From DATKMS01 sp041497995 (GTDB taxonomy: Bacteria; Desulfobacterota; Binatia; HRBIN30): a stretch of DNA of 6,265 nucleotides. Positions 1-5,034 of this stretch are shown in pieces (position 1 is the first letter of the stretch; the number at the start of each line of letters is the position of its first letter). Made by a program: the position numbers and the translations under genes. The stretch is taken from positions 1-6,265 of the forward strand of contig JBGQHM010000398.1 in assembly GCA_041497995.1 (NCBI GenBank), written 5' to 3'. The notes under the pieces are model-generated. The model did not search any database. It saw nothing but the letters and a program-made list of their open reading frames with translations, and was not told the origin of the DNA.

Positions 1-159
1 CTGGACCAGTGCTCGCAGCTCGGCCTCCCAGGGAAAGTACTCCCGCGGCATATTCAACTTCACTTCGAGAAAGCGCTGATTCACCGCGCGCACCTCGACG
101 CTCACCGAGCGACCGCCGCGCTGCCACTGTGCCTGTCCGTACCCCGTCATGCTTCGCAT
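1..159 (-). CDS. yicC: YicC/YloC family endoribonuclease, N-terminal 53 residues (runs off the window)
   Basis: Reading the minus strand from the ATG at 159 gives an open frame to the window edge that begins MRSMTGYG, the hallmark N-terminus of the YicC/YloC family. It continues with SVEVRAVNQRFLEVKL and a PREY segment, as in family members. YicC proteins are usually about 290 residues, so roughly one fifth is present. The family is known as an endoribonuclease linked to RNA turnover and stationary-phase fitness. The start at 159 is chosen because MRSMTGYG is the conserved beginning; the ATG at 150 would drop three conserved residues. No Shine-Dalgarno sequence precedes it: the upstream bases belong to a heptad repeat. 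It lies 75 nt downstream of hldE on the same strand, so co-transcription is plausible. In many proteobacteria gmk follows yicC, but that would be outside this window. Confidence 0.9.
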   Translation of the reverse strand, partial: MRSMTGYGQAQWQRGGRSVSVEVRAVNQRFLEVKLNMPREYFPWEAELRALVQ

Positions 160-165
160 GAAATT

Positions 166-256
166 GTGAATGGTGAATGGTGAATGTTGAATTCAACACC
201 CGCAATTCGCCATTGCTCCCCCTTCATTCAGCATTCACGATTCAACATTCACCATT
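166..256. repeat. Inverted heptad repeat between hldE and yicC (GTGAATG / CATTCAC units)
   Basis: The left arm has three exact GTGAATG heptamers (166-172, 173-179, 180-186) followed by TTGAATT. The right arm has complementary-sense units CATTCAG (225-231), CATTCAC (232-238), GATTCAA (239-245) and CATTCAC (246-252). Positions 176-193 and 239-256 are complementary at 17 of 18 bases, so a long hairpin with a 45-nt loop is possible. Seven-base periodicity in inverted arms recalls the heptanucleotide STRR repeats known from cyanobacteria; that is an analogy, not an identification. The right arm covers the last codons and stop of hldE, and the left arm ends 6 nt before the yicC start. Confidence 0.85.
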
Positions 257-1227
257 GCTGTCCGCAGCTCTGTGGCGGACAGCGTCGCCGTTCCCAGCTT
301 GCCGATGACGACGCCGGCGGCATGGTTGGCCAGCAGCGCCGCCTCGTCGAGGCTGGCGCCGCTAGCCAGTGCGAGGGCGCAGGCCGCTACGACCGTGTCG
401 CCGGCGCCGGTGACATCGAAGACCTGGCGCGCGGCGGTCGGGAAGTGACGGACCAGCCCGCCGCGAGCGAACAGCGTCAAGCCGTGCTCGCCGCGCGTGA
501 TCAGCAGGGCCTCGGCGTCCCAGCGCTCCAGCAAGTGGTTGCCGGCAGCGCGCAGGCTGGCGTCGTCGCGGATGTCGATGCCGGCGGCCTCGGCGGCCTC
601 GGAGACGTTGGGGGTAGCCAGAGTGAGCCCGCGGTAGTGCGGAAAGTTCGGTTTCTTCGGATCGACGATCAGGCGGAACGGGCGCCGCTTGCGGGCAGCG
701 TCGAGCACCCCGAGCAGGTTTGCCGTGACGACGCCCTTGCCGTAGTCGGACACCACCACGGCGTCATAGTCCCAGACGTGCTCGCGCAGGAAGCGCTCCA
801 GGCGGCGCACCGCACTGCTGGCGTGCTCGGGCGACTCACGATCGTAGCGCACCACCTGTTGGCTGTGCGCGATGACGCGCGTCTTGCGGACGGTGACGGT
901 GCCGCTCGAGACGGTCACGCCGGCAGTGGCAGCACCGATCTCTTGGAGCTCGTTCAACACGTGCTGCCCGCTGCTATCGCGGCCGATGATGCCGCACGCG
1001 GTGGCCTGACCACCGAGGGAACTGATGTTGTGCACGACGTTGGCGGCGCCGCCGAGGTGGAAGCTCTCGCGCGTCACCAGCACCACCGGAACCGGTGCTT
1101 CGGGGGAAATGCGGTCGACCCGTCCCCAGATGAACTGGTCGAGCATGAGATCGCCGACAACCAGCAACCGCGCCTTGCCGAAGCGGCGGATCAGCGCATC
1201 GAAGCGTGATGTCGTCCGTTGCGCCAT
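235..1227 (-). CDS. hldE: D-glycero-beta-D-manno-heptose-7-phosphate kinase (RfaE1/HldE kinase domain, stand-alone)
   Basis: A 330-residue PfkB/ribokinase-fold kinase that phosphorylates heptose 7-phosphate at C1 in cytosolic ADP-heptose synthesis for LPS. Visible motifs, numbered from the chosen start: GDLMLDQFIWG (25-35), the RISPEAPVPV signature typical of this family (39-48), GGAANVVHN (59-67), a central DYGKGV and DPKKPNF, then DVTGAGDT (271-278) with the catalytic Asp at 277. The ATG at 1227 is chosen because homologues begin about 20 residues before GDLMLD; a longer frame from 1311 would overlap the aminotransferase. Upstream bases are purine-rich (GGACGGACGGAG) but the Shine-Dalgarno match is weak. 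The frame ends just after the kinase domain, so the nucleotidyltransferase half of E. coli-type HldE is absent and must be encoded elsewhere. The last residues, MVNVES, are encoded by a heptad repeat. It lies 20 nt after the aminotransferase stop. Confidence 0.93.
   Translation of the reverse strand: MAQRTTSRFDALIRRFGKARLLVVGDLMLDQFIWGRVDRISPEAPVPVVLVTRESFHLGGAANVVHNISSLGGQATACGIIGRDSSGQHVLNELQEIGAATAGVTVSSGTVTVRKTRVIAHSQQVVRYDRESPEHASSAVRRLERFLREHVWDYDAVVVSDYGKGVVTANLLGVLDAARKRRPFRLIVDPKKPNFPHYRGLTLATPNVSEAAEAAGIDIRDDASLRAAGNHLLERWDAEALLITRGEHGLTLFARGGLVRHFPTAARQVFDVTGAGDTVVAACALALASGASLDEAALLANHAAGVVIGKLGTATLSATELRTAMVNVES
257..283. repeat. Perfect 9-bp inverted repeat inside the 3' end of hldE
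   Basis: GCTGTCCGC at 257-265 is the exact reverse complement of GCGGACAGC at 275-283, with a 9-nt loop. It starts immediately after the heptad repeat arm and lies in the last codons of hldE. No T-run follows on the minus strand, so it is not a standard intrinsic terminator. It could be an mRNA 3' structure, an attenuator before yicC, or an edge of the neighbouring repeat. Confidence 0.6.
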
Positions 1228-1247
1228 GCTCCGTCCGTCCGCCGGCG

Positions 1248-2393
1248 TCACGCTCGGCGGCTCTGTGCCTGCGCCGGCGCCTGCGTTGCCCAATCGCGGA
1301 TTGCGTCGCACACGTCGGCGACTGCCGGGTCGCTCATTTCCGGGTAGATGGGCAGCGCCAACACTTCGCGTGTCGCAGCTTCAGCAACCGGGAAGTCCCC
1401 GGCGCGATACCCGAGCTGTGCGAAGGCGGGCTGGAGGTGCAGCGGCACCGGGTAGTGAATGCCCGTGGCAATGCCGCGGGCGCTGAGGTGTGCCCTCAGC
1501 GCATCGCGATCGCCGCAGCGGATGACGTAGAGATGATAGACATGCTCGCGTCCTGAGGCGGTGACCGGCGGGGTGATGCCGGGGACGTCGCGCAGCTGGC
1601 TGGCGTACTGTGTTGCTATGGCCCGCCGACGGGCATTCCAGTCGTCCAAGTGGCGCAGCTTGATGCGCAACCACGCCGCCTGGAGGCTGTCCAGGCGCGA
1701 GGTGAAACCGACGATGTCGTGCACGTACTTGTTGCGCTGTCCGTGATCGCGCAGCAGGGCCACGCGGCCGGCGAGATCGGCATCATTGGTGGTGATCGCA
1801 CCGCCGTCACCGAGCGCGCCAAGGTTCTTGCTCGGGTAGAAGCTAAAGCAGGCCAGCGCACCGAGCCCGCCGGCGCGCCGGCCGTTGTAGCGCGCGCCGT
1901 GCGCCTGCGCAGCGTCCTCGATGATCGCGGCGCCCGCCGCGCTCGCGACGGTCGCGATCTCCTCCATCGCGGCCACCTGGCCGTACAGGTCGACGGGAAT
2001 GACGGCGCGGACGGGTGCGCCGTGCTGCTGAATGGCGGCGCGCAACGCATTGGGGTCGAGCGTGAATGTCTGCGGCTCGATGTCGACGAAGAGTGGTCGC
2101 GCTCCGACGTGACACACCGCCTCTGCAGTCCCGACGAAGGTGAACGCCGGCAGCGCCACGCAGTCGCCGGAGCCGACACCGAGTGCGCGCAACGCCAATG
2201 CCAATGCATCGGTGCCATTCGCGACGCCGAGCGCGTGCGGCACTTCGCAGTACGCTGCGAACTCCTGCTCGAACGCGGTCACCTCCGCACCCAAGATGAA
2301 GGCTGAGCTGTCCAGGACTCGCCGGAATGCGTCGAGCAGCTCGTCACTCAGGGCAGCGTGCTGGGCGCGCAGGTCGGCGGCGGGAATGCGCAT
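1248..2393 (-). CDS. DegT/DnrJ/EryC1/StrS-family PLP-dependent sugar aminotransferase
   Basis: A 381-residue fold-type I aminotransferase of the family that aminates keto-sugar nucleotides. Motifs from the chosen start: VANGTDALALAL (57-68), PAFTFVGTAEAV (82-93), PVDLYGQ (133-139), EDAAQAHGA (159-167) and FSFYPSKNLGALGDGG (183-198), in which Lys189 is the expected Schiff-base lysine. Further motifs are SRLDSLQAAWL (232-242), HVYHLYVIR (284-292) and HYPVPLHLQPAF (313-324). The pattern most resembles FdtB/QdtB/WbpE-type 3-amino-sugar transaminases; the exact substrate cannot be assigned. The start at 2393 (MRIPAADL) matches the usual family N-terminus; an ATG at 2405 adds four residues, and a GTG at 2441 would reach into the mobile element. 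No Shine-Dalgarno is seen. It heads the minus-strand block before hldE, which suggests that an amino sugar and heptose enter the same surface glycan (inference). Confidence 0.93.
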   Translation of the reverse strand: MRIPAADLRAQHAALSDELLDAFRRVLDSSAFILGAEVTAFEQEFAAYCEVPHALGVANGTDALALALRALGVGSGDCVALPAFTFVGTAEAVCHVGARPLFVDIEPQTFTLDPNALRAAIQQHGAPVRAVIPVDLYGQVAAMEEIATVASAAGAAIIEDAAQAHGARYNGRRAGGLGALACFSFYPSKNLGALGDGGAITTNDADLAGRVALLRDHGQRNKYVHDIVGFTSRLDSLQAAWLRIKLRHLDDWNARRRAIATQYASQLRDVPGITPPVTASGREHVYHLYVIRCGDRDALRAHLSARGIATGIHYPVPLHLQPAFAQLGYRAGDFPVAEAATREVLALPIYPEMSDPAVADVCDAIRDWATQAPAQAQSRRA

Positions 2394-2400
2394 ATGTGCC

Positions 2401-2429
2401 CGCATAGAAGAGGGGCTACAGAAAGTCAA
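2401..2429 (-). promoter_or_regulatory. Possible sigma70-like promoter for the aminotransferase-hldE block
   Basis: On the minus strand TTGACT (2429-2424) matches the -35 consensus at five of six bases. After a 17-nt spacer, TATGCG (2406-2401) matches the -10 at only three of six. The predicted start of transcription would be near 2394, directly against the ATG at 2393, implying a leaderless or nearly leaderless mRNA. This fits the missing ribosome binding site, but the -10 is poor. Confidence 0.3.
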
Positions 2430-2444
2430 AACGACCGCCACTTT

Positions 2445-2601
2445 GGGTGCTGTCCTGATTCCGACGTAGGCCGTCAGCTATCAGCAGTCAGCTGTCAGCC
2501 GGACAATTCGAGACGCCTGCCCTTCCAGTCTTTCCGGTGTGCTCAGGCTGATAGCTGACGGCTGACAGCTGATCGCTATGCCGAAATTCAGAACAGTACC
2601 C
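2445..2601. mobile_element. MITE-like non-coding element with terminal inverted repeats and a 5-bp direct flank
   Basis: The left end reads GGGTGCTGTCCTGA-TTCCG from 2445; the right end, read inward from 2601 on the minus strand, is GGGTACTGTTCTGAATTTCG. Over 25 aligned columns about 20 are identical, all differences are transitions, and there is one gap. The direct repeat ACTTT lies immediately outside both ends (2440-2444 and 2602-2606), as expected for a target-site duplication. The 157-bp element encodes no credible protein, so any movement would need a transposase supplied in trans. Its interior is an inverted heptad repeat. It sits between two divergent operons. I do not recognise the family; the name MITE-like is inferred from structure. 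Confidence 0.6.
2473..2574. repeat. Inverted heptad repeat (CAGCNNT / GCTGANN units) inside the MITE-like element
   Basis: The left arm carries CAGCTAT (2475-2481), CAGCAGT (2482-2488), CAGCTGT (2489-2495) and CAGCC. The right arm carries GCTGATA (2547-2553), GCTGACG (2554-2560), GCTGACA (2561-2567) and GCTGATC (2568-2574). The arms 2473-2500 and 2546-2573 are complementary at 24 of 28 positions, with a 45-nt spacer. The architecture equals the repeat at 166-256, with a different 7-mer. I see no gene in this intergenic stretch. Confidence 0.85.
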
Positions 2602-2604
2602 ACT

Positions 2605-2633
2605 TTGAACTCGTTCCCCGGCTTCGTTACAGT
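2605..2633 (+). promoter_or_regulatory. Possible sigma70-like promoter for the glycosyltransferase pair
   Basis: TTGAAC (2605-2610) and TACAGT (2628-2633) each match the consensus hexamers at four of six bases, with an optimal 17-nt spacer. The transcription start would be near 2640, one or two bases before the ATG at 2642, again suggesting a leaderless message. The first two T residues of the -35 are the end of the ACTTT flank of the mobile element, so the insertion may have helped form the hexamer. Weak matches; low confidence. Confidence 0.3.
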
Positions 2634-2641
2634 CCGCGCGG

Positions 2642-3520
2642 ATGAAGATCAGCGGCTTCACCTTCGTGCGCAACGCCATTGATCTCTACTACCCGGTGGT
2701 CGAGTCGATCACCTCGATTCTGCCCATCTGCGATGAGTTCGTGGTGGCAGCTGGTGATTCGACCGATGGCACAACCGAGTTGCTCCGCAGCATCAACGAC
2801 CCGAAGATCAAGATCATCGAGACCGTCTGGGACAAGAGCCAGTTCGTGCACGGCGCTACCAACGCGCAGCAGACCAACATTGCGCTCGATGCGTGCACCG
2901 GAGATTGGGCGTTCTACCTCCAGGCCGACGAGGTCGTCCACGAAGACGATCTGCAACCGCTGGTCGACCGCATGCGCGCCCGGCGTGATGCCCGGCGCGT
3001 CGAGGGTCTGCTGCTCGACTATCTGCACTTCTTCGCGGACTACGATCACTACCAGATCGCGCACGGCTGGTACCGCCGCGAAGTCCGCATCGTCCGCACG
3101 GGTATCGGCGTGCGTTCGTGGAAAAGTGCGCAGGGGTTCCGCCGCGACGGCCAGAAGCTGCACGTCGCCCTCGGGGGCGGGCGCATCTTCCACTACGGCT
3201 GGGTGCGGCCGCCGCGCAACATGACGCGCAAGGCGCACGCCTTCAACACCATCCATGCGGGCCCGCAGCAAGCCAACGCGTGGTACCCAGATCTGAATCG
3301 CGAGTTCGACTTCGGCCAACTCCATGGCCGGACGCGCTTTGCTGGCACACATCCGGCCGTGATGCGCGCACGCATCGCCGCCAAGGACTGGGAGGTACAG
3401 CCAGGCACCAGCGTGCAACGCCACGACAAGCTCGGAAACCGCGTCCTGACATTCATCGAGAACCGCGTCCTCGGGTTCCGCCTGGGCGAGCATCGCAACT
3501 ACACGCTCTTGGCGGAGTAG
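2642..3520 (+). CDS. Family 2-like (GT-A) glycosyltransferase
   Basis: A 292-residue soluble protein with no transmembrane segment. It opens with MKISGFTFVRNAI, a glycosyltransferase family 2 start. GDSTDGT (38-44) corresponds to the nucleotide-sugar binding loop, and FYLQADEVVHEDDL (91-104) contains the acidic QADE motif (94-97) standing in for the metal-binding DXD. Further conserved-looking blocks are WYRREVRIVR (143-152), SWKSAQGFR (159-167) and FHYGWVRPP (183-191). It probably transfers a sugar from a nucleotide donor in the cytoplasm; donor and acceptor are unknown. The ATG at 2642 is chosen because the family motif starts there, although no Shine-Dalgarno precedes it. The stop is 2 nt before the GTG of the membrane protein, so the two are likely translationally coupled. 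It starts 40 nt from the end of the MITE-like element. Confidence 0.88.
   Translation: MKISGFTFVRNAIDLYYPVVESITSILPICDEFVVAAGDSTDGTTELLRSINDPKIKIIETVWDKSQFVHGATNAQQTNIALDACTGDWAFYLQADEVVHEDDLQPLVDRMRARRDARRVEGLLLDYLHFFADYDHYQIAHGWYRREVRIVRTGIGVRSWKSAQGFRRDGQKLHVALGGGRIFHYGWVRPPRNMTRKAHAFNTIHAGPQQANAWYPDLNREFDFGQLHGRTRFAGTHPAVMRARIAAKDWEVQPGTSVQRHDKLGNRVLTFIENRVLGFRLGEHRNYTLLAE
3511..3517 (+). promoter_or_regulatory. Ribosome binding site for the membrane protein, inside the end of the glycosyltransferase gene
   Basis: GGCGGAG lies 5 nt before the GTG at 3523 and overlaps the last codons of the upstream gene. It decides the start: the frame is open further upstream, but only this GTG has a good site and avoids a long overlap. 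Confidence 0.7.
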
Positions 3521-3522
3521 CT

Positions 3523-4839
3523 GTGACACGCCCGGACAGCAGAGCGGCCGTCGCGCTCTTCGCGACGACTCTCGCGATCTTCCTGGCGTCGCACATTCGC
3601 CAGGTGGCGGACTCCAACTACTCGATGCTCCTGAGCCAGAGCCTCTTGGATCACGGCACCGTCATGTTGGATGACTACGCGATTCCCGGCTTCGACAGAA
3701 CTCAGCCCACGGGGCTCAAAACGGAGAATCCGTTGCAGCTCGAAGTGGTGAACGGCCACGTTTACTATTGGTATCCGCCCGGCAGCTCCGTTCTTTCCAT
3801 CCCATACGTCGCTCTGATGCACGCGATCGGTATTTCTCCGACGACTGCCGACGGCACCTTCAACTATCTGGGCGAGAAGCTCATTCAAACCAGGCTCGCG
3901 GCGTTGCTCATGGCCGGGCTGACCGTCACGATCTTCTTCACCGCGCGCCTGGTGCTTCCGTTGGGCTGGAGCGTGGTCATCGCGTTGAGCAGCGCACTCG
4001 GGACACAAGTCTGGAGCACGGCATCACGCGGGTTGTGGTCCGACACGTGGGGGATCTTTCTGCTCGGATTTGTCGTGTGGATGCTGCTGGCGCAGGAAAC
4101 CGGCCGCTCACGCCTGCGACCTGTTTTACTGGCCAGTCTCATGGCGTGGACGTACTTTGTGCGCCCGACCTTCAGCGTTCCGATCTTCGCGGTCACCGTG
4201 TACGTGTTGCTCTTTCACCGTTCGCTGTTCCTACCGTACGCGCTGACGGGGGCCGCGTGGTGCGCCGGATTCTTGGTCTACTCGTGGCATCATTTCGGCC
4301 ACCTGCTTCCAAGCTACTATCTTCTCGCCACGTGGATGACTGTGGACTCAATGCGGGTGGGCCTGCTCGGGAATCTGATCAGCCCTTCGCGTGGCCTCTT
4401 GGTATTTGTCCCGCTCGTCGCGTTTGTCGCCTATCTCCTGATCCGCTACGCGCGAGACCTGCCTGCGCCACGGCTCGCGGCACTATCCGTGAGCATAGTC
4501 GTGCTGCACCTGCTCGCCATCGCGGGGTTTCCGATCTGGTGGGCGGGGTGGTGTTACGGGGCGCGGTTCTCGACGGGCCTGGTACCATGGTTTGCGTTGC
4601 TCGCCATCCTCGGCATCAAAGCACGGGCGTCGTCGGCTGAGCGGCTCGCAGCCGCGGGCCACTTCGGGAGACGCGCGGAGTTGGTCGTGGCCGGAGTCCT
4701 CCTGGCCATCAGCGTTACCTTGAATGGGATCGGTGCAAACAGCGGAGCGGCCGCCGCGTGGAACGCGAGACCGGTCAGTGTCGATGAGCACCCGGAACGG
4801 ATCTGGGATTGGCGGCACCCGCAGTTCCTGGCGAGATAA
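3523..4839 (+). CDS. Polytopic membrane protein, probable GT-C (GT39/ArnT-like) glycosyltransferase
   Basis: A 438-residue protein with about ten hydrophobic segments (roughly 8-24, 125-142, 147-165, 172-190, 201-232, 238-253, 290-307, 318-336, 351-366, 386-402). After the first segment comes a long loop with VADSNYSM (Asp30), DDYAIPGFD (50-58), ENPLQLEVV and YYWYPPGSS (81-89). An acidic residue in the first extracytoplasmic loop is typical of GT-C enzymes, which use polyprenyl-phosphate sugars. Later motifs SPSRGLLVF (287-295) and WWAGWCYGARF (339-349) also occur in bacterial GT-C-like proteins. The GTG start at 3523 has a strong ribosome binding site and follows the upstream stop by 2 nt. 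The frame stays open upstream to 3118, but that part only shadows the glycosyltransferase. The specific reaction is unknown; a non-catalytic membrane partner is possible. Confidence 0.75.
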   Translation: MTRPDSRAAVALFATTLAIFLASHIRQVADSNYSMLLSQSLLDHGTVMLDDYAIPGFDRTQPTGLKTENPLQLEVVNGHVYYWYPPGSSVLSIPYVALMHAIGISPTTADGTFNYLGEKLIQTRLAALLMAGLTVTIFFTARLVLPLGWSVVIALSSALGTQVWSTASRGLWSDTWGIFLLGFVVWMLLAQETGRSRLRPVLLASLMAWTYFVRPTFSVPIFAVTVYVLLFHRSLFLPYALTGAAWCAGFLVYSWHHFGHLLPSYYLLATWMTVDSMRVGLLGNLISPSRGLLVFVPLVAFVAYLLIRYARDLPAPRLAALSVSIVVLHLLAIAGFPIWWAGWCYGARFSTGLVPWFALLAILGIKARASSAERLAAAGHFGRRAELVVAGVLLAISVTLNGIGANSGAAAAWNARPVSVDEHPERIWDWRHPQFLAR

Positions 4840-4872
4840 GTGGCGCAGCGGCTTTGCACAATAGCTCCCAGC

Positions 4873-5005
4873 GGGCGCACTTCGATACGCCGCCAAAATG
4901 AGGCGGCTACTCAGCGCGAGCGGTTGGGTATGCATTGTCAAGTTACTTTACCGCTCACCCTGAGTAGGCCCCATCTTCTCAGGGGCCGTATCGAAGGGTG
5001 CCCCC
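4873..5005. repeat. REP/BIME-like inverted repeat in the convergent intergenic region, each arm with its own hairpin
   Basis: The outer arms pair as CTTCGATACG (4880-4889) with CGTATCGAAG (4987-4996), then CTACTCAG (4907-4914) with CTGAGTAG (4960-4967), then GAGCGGT (4918-4924) with ACCGCTC (4950-4956). Within the left arm GCCGCC (4889-4894) pairs with GGCGGC (4902-4907); within the right arm GGCCCC (4967-4972) pairs with GGGGCC (4982-4987). It resembles the dispersed CTTCGA...CTCAGG...GAGCGG palindromes seen in many GC-rich genomes (from memory). It separates two convergent genes and could act as a bidirectional transcription barrier, although it lacks T-runs. Nothing else is recognisable between 4840 and 5034. 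Confidence 0.8.
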
Positions 5006-5034
5006 AGGTTACGGGAGTTCTTGTGCAGAGCCGG

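Noticed and set aside
166..256. CRISPR-like array
   Set aside because: Units are only 7 nt, directly abutting, and inverted between arms; there are no unique spacers of 30 or so bases and no cas genes.
184..1209. Long plus-strand open frame antisense to hldE (341 codons)
   Set aside because: It mirrors a well-supported kinase gene, has a low-complexity Ala/Gly/Arg/Asp composition and no recognisable motif, and begins in repeat DNA. High GC content produces such antisense frames.
2394..2441. GTG start at 2441 or ATG at 2405 for the aminotransferase
   Set aside because: The family N-terminus fits MRIPAADL at 2393. The GTG at 2441 lies in the duplicated flank of the mobile element, and neither has a ribosome binding site.
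2488..2679. Small minus-strand frame containing LSAVSYQP
   Set aside because: This peptide is simply the translation of the CAGC-type heptad repeat, a common source of spurious small hypothetical proteins.
3118..3522. N-terminal extension of the membrane protein by 135 codons
   Set aside because: It would overlap the glycosyltransferase in another frame with an Arg/Pro-rich sequence. The GTG at 3523 has a ribosome binding site and starts directly before the first hydrophobic segment.
2627..3529. Long minus-strand open frame antisense to the family 2 glycosyltransferase (300 codons)
   Set aside because: The opposite strand encodes clear GT2 motifs throughout; the antisense product is rich in Val/Ala/Arg and matches nothing I know.
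4889..4907. Inner GCCGCC/GGCGGC hairpin as a simple intrinsic terminator of the membrane protein gene
   Set aside because: It is followed by CTACTCAG, not a T-run, and is better explained as one arm of the larger palindrome; a terminator role for the whole repeat stays possible.
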